A stretch of DNA of 52,133 bases from a beta proteobacterium AAP51 (GTDB taxonomy: Bacteria; Pseudomonadota; Gammaproteobacteria; Burkholderiales; Burkholderiaceae_C), in assembly GCA_001295905.1 (NCBI GenBank), contig LJHT01000041.1:1-52133 (forward strand), read 5' to 3'. The notes beneath the pieces were generated by a model. The model was not told the origin of the DNA. It searched no databases and saw nothing but the letters and a program-made list of their open reading frames with translations. Each line of letters starts with the position of its first letter. Position 1 is the first letter of the stretch. This document shows positions 17,384 through 25,406 of the stretch, piece after piece. Made by a program: the position numbers and the translations under genes.

Positions 17384-18034
17384 GGGCTTCGGGCCCCACA
17401 GCTGCTGCAGCCGGGCGTCGCGCCCGCAGCTCATGCGGTAGTAGTTGTAGCGCACGGGGTTCTTCTTGTAGTAGTCCTGGTGGTACTCCTCGGCCACATA
17501 GAAGGGGCCGGCTGGCTCGATGGTGGTGACGATGGGCTGCGGGAAGGGCTTGTCCTTCTCCAGCGCGGCCAGGGAGGCCTGCGCCGCCGCGGCCTGTGCG
17601 GCATCGTGGGTGTAGATGGCCGTGCGGTAGGGCGTGCCGCTGTCGCAGAACTGGCGGTTCTTCGTCGTGGGGTCGATGCTGCGCCAGTACTTCTGCAGCA
17701 GGGTTTCGTAGCTCACGCGCGCGGGGTCGAAGACGATGCGCACCACTTCGGCATGGCCGGTGCGCTGGGCGGCCACGTCTTCGTAGCGCGGGTTGGAGAC
17801 GCTGCCGCCGGTGTAGCCCGAGGTGGTGGAGATGACGCCCGGCACCTTGTCGAAATCGGCCTCCACGCACCAGAAGCAGCCACCGGCGAAGGTGGCCACC
17901 GCCGTGCCGGCCGGCGGCGTGGCCGGGGTGGCGCCCGCGCCGCCCTGGGCGCCCGCCAGCGTGGCCGCACCCAGCACGGTGGCCAGCGCCGCGCCCGCAC
18001 CCAGCAAGGCGTAGAGCCTGCGCGGCGGTTTCAT
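17381..18034 (-). CDS. msrA: Peptide-methionine (S)-S-oxide reductase MsrA, exported
   Basis: 217 codons from ATG 18034, in an ATGA overlap with the msrB stop. The first 30 residues form a signal peptide (MKPPRR, then a hydrophobic Ala/Leu core and LAGAQ), so the enzyme acts in the periplasm. The catalytic motif GGCFWC (51-56, nucleophile Cys53) is followed by GYTGG, the SNPRYEDV and GHAEVVR family blocks, and FYVAEEYHQDYY. Reduces the S-epimer of methionine sulfoxide, complementing MsrB encoded directly upstream. Export of both halves as separate secreted proteins differs from the usual cytosolic MsrA and from fused PilB-type MsrAB. The electron donor is not encoded nearby. Confidence 0.94.
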   Translation of the reverse strand: MKPPRRLYALLGAGAALATVLGAATLAGAQGGAGATPATPPAGTAVATFAGGCFWCVEADFDKVPGVISTTSGYTGGSVSNPRYEDVAAQRTGHAEVVRIVFDPARVSYETLLQKYWRSIDPTTKNRQFCDSGTPYRTAIYTHDAAQAAAAQASLAALEKDKPFPQPIVTTIEPAGPFYVAEEYHQDYYKKNPVRYNYYRMSCGRDARLQQLWGPKP

Positions 18035-18534
18035 GCGGCCTCCGGCACGAAACGCAGCGCCACGCCGTTGTTGCAATAGCGCTTGCCCGTGGGCGGCGGG
18101 CCGTCGTCGAAGACATGGCCCTGGTGGCCGCCGCAGCGGGCGCAGTGGTACTCCGTGCGGGGCAGGATCAGCTTGAAGTCGGTGCGCGTGCCCAGGGCGC
18201 CGGGCAGCGCGGTGTGAAAGCTGGGCCAGCCGGTGCCGCTGTCGTACTTGGCGCGGTGGCTGAACAGCGGCAGCTCGCAGCCGGCACAGTGGTAGGTGCC
18301 GGCACGCTTCTCGTCGTTCAGCGGGCTGCTGAAAGGGCGCTCGGTGCCTTCGCGGCGCAGCACCTCGAACTGCGCCGGCGTCAGGCGCTTGCGCCATTCG
18401 GCTTCGCTCAGCTGCAGGCGGTCGGTGCGCGGCGGGGCCGGGCTGCCGGCAGGGGCAGCCACGGCCGCGGTGCTGGCGGCCGTGCTGCCGAAGCCCAGCG
18501 TGGACAGCAGGTTCATCAGTTGGCGGCGGGTCAT
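18031..18534 (-). CDS. msrB: Peptide-methionine (R)-S-oxide reductase MsrB, Tat-exported
   Basis: 167 codons from ATG 18534, with AAGGA upstream. The N-terminus MTRRQLMNLLSTLGFG reads as a twin-arginine export signal. The mature domain holds four zinc cysteines (C83, C86, C131, C134), the GWPSF block (102-106), GHVFDDGP (139-146) and the resolving-type RYCNN with catalytic Cys154. Reduces the R-epimer of methionine sulfoxide in exported proteins. Coupled by ATGA to msrA and followed by a periplasmic protease gene, forming an envelope oxidative-repair cluster. Confidence 0.94.
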   Translation of the reverse strand: MTRRQLMNLLSTLGFGSTAASTAAVAAPAGSPAPPRTDRLQLSEAEWRKRLTPAQFEVLRREGTERPFSSPLNDEKRAGTYHCAGCELPLFSHRAKYDSGTGWPSFHTALPGALGTRTDFKLILPRTEYHCARCGGHQGHVFDDGPPPTGKRYCNNGVALRFVPEAA

Positions 18535-18610
18535 GGCGGTTCCTTGGGGTTCGGTTCGAGGGGCTGTGCAGCCTGGGTCGGCACAGCGCGTCTGATCTTT
18601 CAGCGCCGCA

Positions 18611-19717
18611 TCAGTTCGGTGCCGCCAGCACCAGGGCCTGCTTGCGGGTGCGGCCGTCGCGCCACACCGTCAGCGTGACGGTGTCGCCCGGCTGGCGGTT
18701 TTCCAGCAGCGTAAGCATGTCGTCGAAGTTGTTCACCGCTTCATCGTTGATGGCCGTGATGACGTCGCCCGGCAGCACCTCGCCGCGGTTGCCGCGGCGG
18801 AAGGGCTGCAGGCCGGCGCGCGCGGCGGGCGAACCGCCCACCACCTGCACGATGGCCACGCCCTTGGGCAGGTTCAGCGCGCGGTGCAGGTTGGCCGCGC
18901 CGGGCGAGACCCCGATGGCCGGCCGCACGAAGCGGCCATCGCGGATGAGCCGCGGCACGATGCGGTTCACCTCGTCCACCGGAATGGCGAAGCCGATGCC
19001 GGCGCTGGCGCCGCTGGGGCTGGCAATCTGCGTGTTCACGCCGATCAGGCGGCCGGCGGAATCGAGCAGCGGCCCGCCGGAGTTGCCGGGGTTGATGGCC
19101 GCGTCGGTCTGCACCACGCCGCGGATGCTGCGGCCGTTGAAGCTTTCGATCTCGCGGTTCAGCGCGCTGATGATGCCGATGGTGAGCGTCTGGTCCAGGC
19201 CGAAGGGGTTGCCGATGGCATAGACGCGCTGGCCCACGAGCAGGTCGCGGCTGCTGCCCACGGCGATGGGCGGCAGCTTGTCCTTGGGCGCCTCGATGCG
19301 CAGCACGGCGAGGTCGCGGTCGGCGAACTGGCCCACCAGACGGGCGTCGTAGGTGCTCTGGTCGGCCAGGGTCACGCGGGCGGCGTTGGCGCCCTGGATG
19401 ACGTGGAAGTTGGTGACGATGTGGCCGTCGGCATCCCACACGAAGCCCGTGCCGGTGCCGCGCGGCACCTGCTGCACGTTCATGCTGAACATGTCGCGCT
19501 GCACGCCCAGGCTGGTGATGTGCACGACGCTGGGCGAGCTTTTCTTGAAGAGCTCGATGTTGGCCAGCTCGTCAGCGGCCAGCGGCCCGCGCGGGGTGAC
19601 GGCCCGCGGCTGGGCCTCGGCCTTGCCTTGCACCAGGGCAGGCACGGCGAGAAAGGCCACGGCGGCACCGGCCAGCGCGGCGGCGGCGATGGAAAGCAGA
19701 CGGGAGCTTGCGAGCAT
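18611..19717 (-). CDS. HtrA/DegS-type trypsin-like serine protease, single PDZ domain
   Basis: 368 codons from ATG 19717. An N-terminal hydrophobic segment (6-30) serves as a signal or membrane anchor. The catalytic triad is visible: His105 (TNFHVI), Asp135 (DRDLAVL) and Ser213 (GNSGG 211-215). The AIGNPFGLDQTLT and QTDAAINPG blocks are intact. One PDZ domain (about 270-360) follows, ending in NRQPGDTVTLTVWRDG, so the layout is DegS-like rather than two-PDZ DegP-like. It degrades or senses misfolded envelope proteins. Same strand as msrB and msrA downstream, with a 76-base gap. Confidence 0.92.
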   Translation of the reverse strand: MLASSRLLSIAAAALAGAAVAFLAVPALVQGKAEAQPRAVTPRGPLAADELANIELFKKSSPSVVHITSLGVQRDMFSMNVQQVPRGTGTGFVWDADGHIVTNFHVIQGANAARVTLADQSTYDARLVGQFADRDLAVLRIEAPKDKLPPIAVGSSRDLLVGQRVYAIGNPFGLDQTLTIGIISALNREIESFNGRSIRGVVQTDAAINPGNSGGPLLDSAGRLIGVNTQIASPSGASAGIGFAIPVDEVNRIVPRLIRDGRFVRPAIGVSPGAANLHRALNLPKGVAIVQVVGGSPAARAGLQPFRRGNRGEVLPGDVITAINDEAVNNFDDMLTLLENRQPGDTVTLTVWRDGRTRKQALVLAAPN

Positions 19718-19803
19718 GGTCTGGGGCGTGGAGTCCGGCGGTGATTCAGATGCTGCCAGATAGGGGCGAAACGCAGCGCTTGCAAGGGCGCCCACCCTGC
19801 CGC

Positions 19804-20367
19804 CTAGGCTGTCTTGGGCAGTTCGAACACCAGGCAGGTGGTGGTGGCGTGGGCATAGACCTTGCCGCTGGCGTCGACGATGCGGCCTTCGGCCGTGGCC
19901 AGCTGGCGGCCGCAGTGGATGACGTGGCCGATGGCCCGCAGCGGTTCGCCGCCGGGTTGGGCGCCGCGCACCAGGTTCACGCTGAGCTCGGCCGTGGTGT
20001 AGCCGCGGCCCACGGGCATCATCGTGTGCACGGCGCAGCCCACGGCGCTGTCCAGCAGCGTGGCGTACCAGCCGCCGTGCACCGTGCCCATGGGGTTCAG
20101 GTGCTTGGCCTGCGGCGTGCCCTGGAACACCGCGCGGCCCGGTGCCACGTCCACGAGGCAGAAGTCCATGGTCTGCGAGATGGGCGCGAAGGGCAGCTCG
20201 CCCCGCAGAGCGGCCTGCATCACCTGCAGGCCGGTGAGGCCGGCCACCTGCTCGCGGCGCGCCACCTCGCCCATGGGGCCGGCGGTCCGGCGGGCGCGCA
20301 CCTCGGCTTCCTGCAGACGCCAGGCTTCTGCGCTGTCCAGGGGGGAGTGGTAGATCATCGTGCTCAT
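19804..20367 (-). CDS. Hotdog-fold acyl-CoA thioesterase (PaaI-like)
   Basis: 187 codons. The hotdog thioesterase core is seen in NPMGTVHGGWYATLLDSAVGCAVHTM (with the HGG motif and catalytic-region Asp) and GYTTAELSVNLVRG, followed by the beta-strand AIGHVIHCGRQLATAEGRIVD. An extra N-terminal helix region (about 60 residues, including GLQVMQAALRGELP) is typical of this PaaI subgroup. Hydrolyses acyl- or aryl-CoA esters in the cytoplasm; substrate unknown. Divergent from the antitoxin gene across 230 bases. Confidence 0.85.
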   Translation of the reverse strand: MSTMIYHSPLDSAEAWRLQEAEVRARRTAGPMGEVARREQVAGLTGLQVMQAALRGELPFAPISQTMDFCLVDVAPGRAVFQGTPQAKHLNPMGTVHGGWYATLLDSAVGCAVHTMMPVGRGYTTAELSVNLVRGAQPGGEPLRAIGHVIHCGRQLATAEGRIVDASGKVYAHATTTCLVFELPKTA

Positions 20368-20524
20368 GGGGGTGTGGGCGGTGGTGGGTGGTGGAACGGA
20401 AGGCGTTGTTGTGAAGACGCCGCCGATTGCGGCGATGGCGGCCCCGTGAGGGCCGCGGCACCTGAAGGGCGCAGTGCAAGCCGGCGTCTGGAGCGAAGTC
20501 TGCCGAAAAGGCGGCCCCGGGCCC

Positions 20525-20544
20525 AGGCCTTCCAGAAAAGGCCT
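20525..20544. promoter_or_regulatory. Inverted repeat, candidate operator of the Xre-RES operon
   Basis: AGGCCTT (20525-20531), spacer CCAGAA, AAGGCCT (20538-20544), a perfect 7-bp inverted repeat 19 bases upstream of a -10-like TAGAAT. The position suits autorepression by the Xre-type antitoxin. GAAAAGGC recurs as a direct repeat just upstream (about 20502). Confidence 0.5.
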
Positions 20545-20563
20545 CGGAAGTCTGGTTTTGGAC

Positions 20564-20569
20564 TAGAAT
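20564..20569 (+). promoter_or_regulatory. Candidate -10 box for the toxin-antitoxin operon
   Basis: TAGAAT lies 28 bases before the antitoxin ATG in a locally A-rich stretch (GAATCGAAAAAACG). AAGG at 20587-20590 is the ribosome binding site. The -35 region is not clear and overlaps the inverted repeat. Confidence 0.45.
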
Positions 20570-20597
20570 CGAAAAAACGTCCCGCCAAGGATTTTCC

Positions 20598-21014
20598 ATG
20601 AGCGCTGTGCTGGCACCGCGGGCCGCCCCCGCACCAAGCCCTGAACAGATGGCCGCCGCCGGGCTGCGCGCCTTTGCGCGCATTGCCGAAGCCTGGGGCC
20701 TCACGGTGGACGAGCAGCTCACGCTGCTGGGCCAGCCCCCGCGCTCCACCTTCTTCGCCTGGCGCAAGCACCCCGAAAAGGCCGCGCTGCCGCGCGACAC
20801 GCTGGAACGCCTGAGCAACCTGCTGGGCATCTACAAGAGCCTGCAGATCCTGCTGCCCGAGCCCGCCGCCGCCGACGCCTGGGTGCGCCAGCCCAACAGC
20901 GATGCGCTATTCGGCGGCGGCACCGCGCTGGAGCGCATGCTGGCGGGCAACGTGAGCGACCTGAACTTCGTGCGCCGTTATCTCGATGGCGTGCGCGGCG
21001 GGGGCTGGTCCTGA
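20598..21014 (+). CDS. Xre/ParS-type antitoxin with DUF2384 (MbcA/ParS/Xre)
   Basis: 138 codons. The N-terminal half is a Xre-like helix-turn-helix (TVDEQLTLLGQPPRSTFFAWRK), and the C-terminal half carries the antitoxin/toxin-binding DUF2384 pattern (LSNLLGIYKSLQILLPEP, ALFGGGTALERMLAGN, FVRRYLDGVRGGGW). It should neutralise the RES toxin encoded 18 bases downstream by occluding its NAD-binding pocket, and repress its own promoter. The stop at 21012-21014 is followed by GGAG and the toxin GTG start. Confidence 0.92.
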   Translation: MSAVLAPRAAPAPSPEQMAAAGLRAFARIAEAWGLTVDEQLTLLGQPPRSTFFAWRKHPEKAALPRDTLERLSNLLGIYKSLQILLPEPAAADAWVRQPNSDALFGGGTALERMLAGNVSDLNFVRRYLDGVRGGGWS

Positions 21015-21031
21015 ACACGCCGGAGCCCGAG

Positions 21032-21694
21032 GTGCGGCGTGTGCGCTGGACGCAGGCCTGCCGCATCGTCCCCACGCGCTACCCCGCCGTGACGCTGTTC
21101 GACCGCGTGGCCGACGCCGCGGATTTCGACGCGCTCTACGCCCTGGAAGCCCTGACCAACGAGCGCGCGCGCGACGAGCTCGGCCAGGTGGCCCTGGTGC
21201 CGCCCGAGCACCGCCTCTACGGCCCTGGCAGCGGCCCCATCATGGCCGCCTTCACGCATGTGAACACCCAGGGCAGCCGCTTTTCGGCCGGGCAGTGGGG
21301 CGTGTTCTACGCCGCGCGCGAGCGCGCCACCGCCGTGGCCGAAACGCGCTACCACCACGCGCGCTTCCTGGCGGCCACGCAGCAGCCGGCCATGCACCTG
21401 CCCATGCGCCTGTATGCCGTGGCCATCGACGCCCGCCTGCACGACTTGCGCCCGCCTGGCGCCGTGCCCGAGGCGGTGTACGACCGCAGCGACTACACCG
21501 CTGCCCGTGCCCTGGGCGCCCGTCTGCGCGCCGCCGGCTCGGCCGGCGTGGCCTACCGCAGCGTGCGCCACGAGCGTGGCCAGTGCGCGGGTCTGTTCCG
21601 CCCGCTGGGGGCCAGCGCCTGCTTGCATGCGGCCTACCTGCTGTACGCCTGGGACGGCACGCAGTTCACCGACGTCTACGAGAAGACGGCTTGA
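21032..21694 (+). CDS. RES-domain toxin (NAD-degrading / ADP-ribosylating family)
   Basis: 220 codons from GTG 21032, with GGAG 7 bases upstream. RES features are present: Arg near the start (CRIVPTRYP), SRFS around residue 83, GVFYAARERATAVAE (90-104, with the family Tyr93 and Glu104) and a C-terminal SVRHERGQCAGLFRP region. Characterised relatives (MbcT, Res, ParT) deplete NAD+ or ADP-ribosylate metabolic enzymes. Paired with the Xre/DUF2384 antitoxin in the usual order. Its TGA overlaps the ATG of the acyltransferase gene (TGATG), so translation of the toxin is tied to a third gene, which is unusual. Confidence 0.92.
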   Translation: MRRVRWTQACRIVPTRYPAVTLFDRVADAADFDALYALEALTNERARDELGQVALVPPEHRLYGPGSGPIMAAFTHVNTQGSRFSAGQWGVFYAARERATAVAETRYHHARFLAATQQPAMHLPMRLYAVAIDARLHDLRPPGAVPEAVYDRSDYTAARALGARLRAAGSAGVAYRSVRHERGQCAGLFRPLGASACLHAAYLLYAWDGTQFTDVYEKTA

Positions 21695-22455
21695 TGGGCG
21701 CGCCCGGCTCCTTGGCCCCTTCCGCGCGCTTCGACCGCCTGGACGCCCTGCGCGGCGTGGCCATCGTCTGGATGGCGGTCTTCCACTTCTGCTTCGACCT
21801 CAACCACTTCGGCCTGTGGGAGCCGCGCCAGCTCTTCACGCGCGACCCCTTCTGGACCACGCAGCGCACCGCCATCGTCAGCCTCTTCCTGCTGTGCGCG
21901 GGGCTGGGGCAGGCCGTGGCGCTGCAGGCCCTGCCAGGCGCCACGCTGCGGCAGCGCTACGACCGCCGCTTCTGGCGCCGCTGGGCCCAGGTGGCGGGCT
22001 GTGCGGTGCTGGTGAGTGCAGGCTCGGCGCTGATGTTCCCCCAGACCTGGATCAGCTTCGGCGTGCTGCACGGCATGGCCGTGATGCTGCTGCTGGCGCG
22101 CCTGCTGGCGCCACTGCGCGGCTGGCTGTGGCCGCTGGGTGCGCTGTGCCTGGCGCTGCCGCATCTGGTGCAGCACGCCTTCTTCGACAGCCGCCTCACC
22201 AACTGGCTGGGCCTGGTGACGCGCAAGCCCTTCACCGAGGACTTCGTGCCCGTGCTGCCCTGGCTGGGTGTGATGCTGTGGGGCCTGGCCGCGGGCCAGT
22301 GGCTGCTGCAGCACCGGCAGGCCGTGCTGGCCGGGGCCGTGCCGGCCCTGCTGCGGCCGCTGGCGGTGCTGGGACGCTGGTCGCTCAGCTTCTACATGCT
22401 GCACCAGCCGGTGTTCATCGGCGGGTTGATGGCCTGGATGGCGCTGCGCGCTTGA
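21694..22455 (+). CDS. Membrane heparan-alpha-glucosaminide N-acetyltransferase-like protein (DUF1624)
   Basis: 253 codons from ATG 21694 in a TGATG overlap with the toxin stop. It starts with RLDALRGVAIVWMAVFHFCFDL, the typical first helix of membrane acyltransferases of this family, followed by about six further membrane helices and a late SLSFYMLHQPVFIGGL block. Such proteins are thought to acetylate cell-surface sugars using cytoplasmic acetyl-CoA; the substrate here is unknown. Coupling to the RES toxin may reflect shared transcription only. Confidence 0.82.
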   Translation: MGAPGSLAPSARFDRLDALRGVAIVWMAVFHFCFDLNHFGLWEPRQLFTRDPFWTTQRTAIVSLFLLCAGLGQAVALQALPGATLRQRYDRRFWRRWAQVAGCAVLVSAGSALMFPQTWISFGVLHGMAVMLLLARLLAPLRGWLWPLGALCLALPHLVQHAFFDSRLTNWLGLVTRKPFTEDFVPVLPWLGVMLWGLAAGQWLLQHRQAVLAGAVPALLRPLAVLGRWSLSFYMLHQPVFIGGLMAWMALRA

Positions 22456-22508
22456 AGCGGCGGGTCGGTGCAGCCCGGGCCGGGTCCGGTGCCCAGGCAG
22501 GCCGCGGC

Positions 22509-22514
22509 TAACAT
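22509..22514 (+). promoter_or_regulatory. Candidate -10 box for rlmB
   Basis: TAACAT in GGCTAACATGCC, 43 bases upstream of the TTG start. No recognisable -35. Confidence 0.25.
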
Positions 22515-22557
22515 GCCGCAGGCCGCGCCACGGGGTCGCGGCACCCAAGGTTTCCCA

Positions 22558-23310
22558 TTGAGCACCAAAGTCCTCTTCGGCTTTCATGCCGTCACCGTGC
22601 GTCTGAAGACGGCGCCGCAGTCCATCACCGAGGTGCATGTCGATGCCACCCGGCGCGACGCCCGCATGCGCGCCTTCGTCGAGCGTGCGCGCGAGGCCGG
22701 CATGAAGCTGGTGGACAGCAACGACGCCAGCCTCACGGCCCTGGCCGGTGGCACCCGCCACCAGGGCGTGGTGGCACGCGTGAGCGCGCTGCCGGCGCGC
22801 CACTCGCTCGACGAAGTGCTGGAAGAGGTGCAGGGCCCGCCGCTGGTGCTGGTGCTGGACGGCGTGACCGACCCTCACAACCTGGGCGCCTGTCTGCGTG
22901 TGGCCGATGGTGCCGGCGCCCATGCGGTGGTGGCGCCGAAAGACCACGCCGTGGGCCTGAACGCCACCGTGGCCAAGGTGGCCAGCGGCGCCGCGGAAAC
23001 CGTGCCCTACCTGATGGTGACCAACCTCGCGCGCAGCCTGAAAGAGCTGAAGGAACGCGACATCCGCATCATCGGCACCAGCGACGATGCCGAACAGACG
23101 CTCTACGACGTCGACCTCAGCGGCCCCGTGGCCCTGGTGCTGGGTGCCGAGGGCAGCGGCCTGCGCCAGCTCACGCGCAAGACCTGCGACGAACTGGTGC
23201 GCATACCGATGGCCGGCGCGGTGGAGAGCCTGAACGTCAGCGTGGCCGCCGGCGTGTGCCTGTACGAGGCGCTGCGCCAGCGGCAAGCGCGGGCCCAAGC
23301 GCCGGGCTGA
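22558..23310 (+). CDS. rlmB: 23S rRNA (guanosine-2'-O-)-methyltransferase RlmB
   Basis: 250 codons from TTG 22558, chosen because AAGG sits 7 bases upstream and because [11 protein letters not shown] is the family N-terminus; an upstream in-frame start at 22468 would add 30 poorly conserved residues. SPOUT motifs are clear: [26 protein letters not shown] and the knot segment [17 protein letters not shown]. Methylates G2251 in the ribosomal peptidyl-transferase P-loop using SAM. Length matches E. coli (243). Ends in a strong hairpin shared with the convergent hydrolase gene. Confidence 0.93.
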   Translation: MSTKVLFGFHAVTVRLKTAPQSITEVHVDATRRDARMRAFVERAREAGMKLVDSNDASLTALAGGTRHQGVVARVSALPARHSLDEVLEEVQGPPLVLVLDGVTDPHNLGACLRVADGAGAHAVVAPKDHAVGLNATVAKVASGAAETVPYLMVTNLARSLKELKERDIRIIGTSDDAEQTLYDVDLSGPVALVLGAEGSGLRQLTRKTCDELVRIPMAGAVESLNVSVAAGVCLYEALRQRQARAQAPG

Positions 23311-23316
23311 CGGCAG

Positions 23317-23347
23317 CCCCACCTCAGCGCGCCAGCGCTGAGTGGGG
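23317..23347. terminator. Hairpin between rlmB and the convergent hydrolase gene
   Basis: CCCCA + CTCAGCGC, loop GCCA, GCGCTGAG + TGGGG: a 13-bp stem with one bulged C (23322). It fills the space between the two convergent stops. No U-tract, so probably a bidirectional hairpin. Confidence 0.65.
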
Positions 23348-23354
23348 ATGGGCT

Positions 23355-24188
23355 TCAGCGCGCCAATGCCGTGGCGAAGCCTTCCAGATAGCGCGGGTGG
23401 TTCTGGATGTCGCCATGCCCGGCCTCGGGCAGCCACAGCACCTCGGCGCGCGGCTGCACGGCCTGCAGGCGCTGGCTGTGCACGGGTGGTATCAGCGTGT
23501 CGCGCTGGCCGTGCACCAGCAGCACGCGGCCCTGCACCTGGGGCAGCGCGGCATCGGTGCGCAAGGGATAGCGCAGCAGGGCGCCGGGCACCCAGGGGTA
23601 GATCTCGCCGGCCAGCGCCGCCAGGCTGCTGTAGGGCGAGACCATCACCGTCAGCTCGGGCTGCACCTCGGCGGCCAGTTGCGCGGCCAGGCCGCTGCCC
23701 AGCGAGCGGCCGTAGAACACACGCACCTTGCCGGCGTACTGCGGCGCCACCTGCGCCCAGGCGGCGCGCACATCGGCCCGCAGCTGCGCTTCGCTTTCGA
23801 TGCGGCCGCTGCTCTTGCCGAAGCCGCGGTAGTCCAGCATGAAGAGGTCGAAGTTCTGCTGCCGATAGAAGCCGGCGTTGACGAACCAGTTCTGCAGGCT
23901 GCCCGCGTTGCCATGCAGGAAGAAGACCACGCCGCGCGGCTGCGGCAGGCGCAGATGCAGCGCATGCAGCCGCGCGCCGGGCACGTCGACCCACACCTCG
24001 TGCACGTCGGCCGGCACCTCGAAGCGGTGGTCCGGCGCCAGCACCTGCGGGTGGAAGAGCAGGGCCTCCTGGCGCCACCACAGCAGTGCCAGCACGGCCG
24101 CGTAAAGCCCGACGGCCACGGCCAGCGCCCGGCCCGCGGTGCGCAGCCGGGGCGCCCAGCGCGCGACTAAGCTGCTTGGTTTGTTCAT
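23355..24188 (-). CDS. Alpha/beta hydrolase with N-terminal membrane anchor
   Basis: 277 codons from ATG 24188. One membrane helix (about 16-35, AVAVGLYAAVLALLWW) anchors the protein; the rest is an alpha/beta hydrolase of the YfhR/Bem46-like type: the oxyanion segment FFLHGNAGS, the Ser nucleophile elbow YGRSLGSG, a late catalytic Asp region (LLVHGQRDTLIPP) and a catalytic His in EAGHGDIQNH. Probably acts in or facing the periplasm; substrate unknown. Transcribed away from the transporter genes at its 5' side, with 40 bases between them. Confidence 0.86.
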   Translation of the reverse strand: MNKPSSLVARWAPRLRTAGRALAVAVGLYAAVLALLWWRQEALLFHPQVLAPDHRFEVPADVHEVWVDVPGARLHALHLRLPQPRGVVFFLHGNAGSLQNWFVNAGFYRQQNFDLFMLDYRGFGKSSGRIESEAQLRADVRAAWAQVAPQYAGKVRVFYGRSLGSGLAAQLAAEVQPELTVMVSPYSSLAALAGEIYPWVPGALLRYPLRTDAALPQVQGRVLLVHGQRDTLIPPVHSQRLQAVQPRAEVLWLPEAGHGDIQNHPRYLEGFATALAR

Positions 24189-24228
24189 GCTTGAGCCTTC
24201 TGTCGCCGACTGCTCACGCCCGCCCTCC

Positions 24229-24828
24229 TCACACCCAACCCAGGGCACCGGCCAGCGCCCCCGCCGCCAGCGGCCACAGCGGGCTCAGCTTCGTGCGCAG
24301 CATGCACAGCAGTGTGGCAGCCAGCAGCACCAGGGCGCCGGGTTGCGGCCCCACCGGGGCCAGCAGCACCCAGGCGCTGGCCGCCAGCAGGCCGATGCTC
24401 AGCGGCGCCATGCCGGTGTTGAAGGCCTGCAGCGCGCGTGAAGCGGCGTGGCGCTGCGTCCAGCGCGTGGCGGCCAGCGCCAGCGCGGTGCTGGGCAGCA
24501 GCGTGCCGATGAGCGTGGCCGCCACGCCCGCCAGGCCGCCCACATTGAAGCCCAGCACGGCCACGAACAGCACGTTGGGCCCCGGCGCGGCCTGGGCCAG
24601 GGCCACGCTGGCGCTGAACTGCGCATCGCTCAGCCAGCCTTGCTGGTGAACCAGGTAGCGCTGCATGTCGGGCGCGGTGGTGATGGCGCCGCCCACGGCC
24701 AGCAAAGAGAGCATCAGGAAATGCGTGAACAGCGCCAGCCAGCCCCCCGCTGGCAGCGGCGTGGCGCCGAACAGCAGCGGGTGCAGCCACGGCGGCATGG
24801 CGGTGCTGCCGAGCCAGGCCGCTTCCAT
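24229..24828 (-). CDS. chrA: Chromate transporter ChrA, second half-length subunit
   Basis: 199 codons from ATG 24828, in a TGATG overlap with the first half. A CHR domain with about six helices and the characteristic LLAVGGAITTAPDM, ALAQAAPGPNVLFVAVLGF and LLPSTALALAATR motifs. Short-chain CHR proteins are encoded as adjacent pairs that insert with opposite topology and together export chromate (or sulfate-like anions). No chrB-type regulator is nearby. Confidence 0.87.
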   Translation of the reverse strand: MEAAWLGSTAMPPWLHPLLFGATPLPAGGWLALFTHFLMLSLLAVGGAITTAPDMQRYLVHQQGWLSDAQFSASVALAQAAPGPNVLFVAVLGFNVGGLAGVAATLIGTLLPSTALALAATRWTQRHAASRALQAFNTGMAPLSIGLLAASAWVLLAPVGPQPGALVLLAATLLCMLRTKLSPLWPLAAGALAGALGWV

Positions 24829-25406
24829 CAACGCGCCGCCCGCCACGCCAGCGCGATGGCCAGCGGCCCCAGGCCCAGCACCACGGCCGCCAGCGGCCAG
24901 CGCAGCACGGCCACGCCGGCCACCGTCAGCAGCAACAAGGCGCCGCACAGCGGCCAGCCCAGGCGGTTGCGGCCCAGGCTGCCGCCCAGGCGCCAGGCCG
25001 TGGCGGCCACCAGCCCGGCCGCCACCACGCCCATGCCGCGCAGCGCGCCCTGCACCTGGGGCAGGCCTTGGGCCTGCTGGGCCAGGGCGGCCAGCGCCAG
25101 CACCAGCAGCAGCGGCGCGGCCAGAATCCCCGCCAGGGCCGCTGCCGCCCCGCGCGCGCCGAAAAAGCGGTCGCCGATCATCAGCGCCAGGTTCACGATG
25201 TTCGGGCCCGGCAGCACCTGGCCCAGAGCCAGCAGGGCCAGGAAGTCTTCGCGCGACAGCCAGCGCAGCCTTTCCACCAGCTCACGCTGGGCCACCGGCA
25301 GCACGCCGCCGAAGCCCTGCAGCGCCAGCCGCGTGAAGGCGACAAACAAGGCACCCGGCGAGGCCGGCCGTTCGGCGGCCGGGTCAGGCCCTGAGCGCTC
25401 AGGCAT
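24828..25406 (-). CDS. chrA: Chromate transporter ChrA, first half-length subunit
   Basis: 192 codons from ATG 25406. CHR domain with LALQGFGGVLPVAQRELVE, DFLALLALGQVLPGPNIVNLALMIG and several membrane helices, the N-terminal-half signature. Overlaps the MFS gene by 8 bases upstream and the second CHR half by TGATG downstream, so the three transporters form one translational unit. Function as a heterodimeric exporter is inferred from the family. Confidence 0.87.
   Translation of the reverse strand: MPERSGPDPAAERPASPGALFVAFTRLALQGFGGVLPVAQRELVERLRWLSREDFLALLALGQVLPGPNIVNLALMIGDRFFGARGAAAALAGILAAPLLLVLALAALAQQAQGLPQVQGALRGMGVVAAGLVAATAWRLGGSLGRNRLGWPLCGALLLLTVAGVAVLRWPLAAVVLGLGPLAIALAWRAAR

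Noticed and set aside
19718..20830. Upstream extension of the HtrA frame
   Set aside because: Crosses the thioesterase gene antisense and lacks a continuous fold; the signal anchor at 19717 is the true start.
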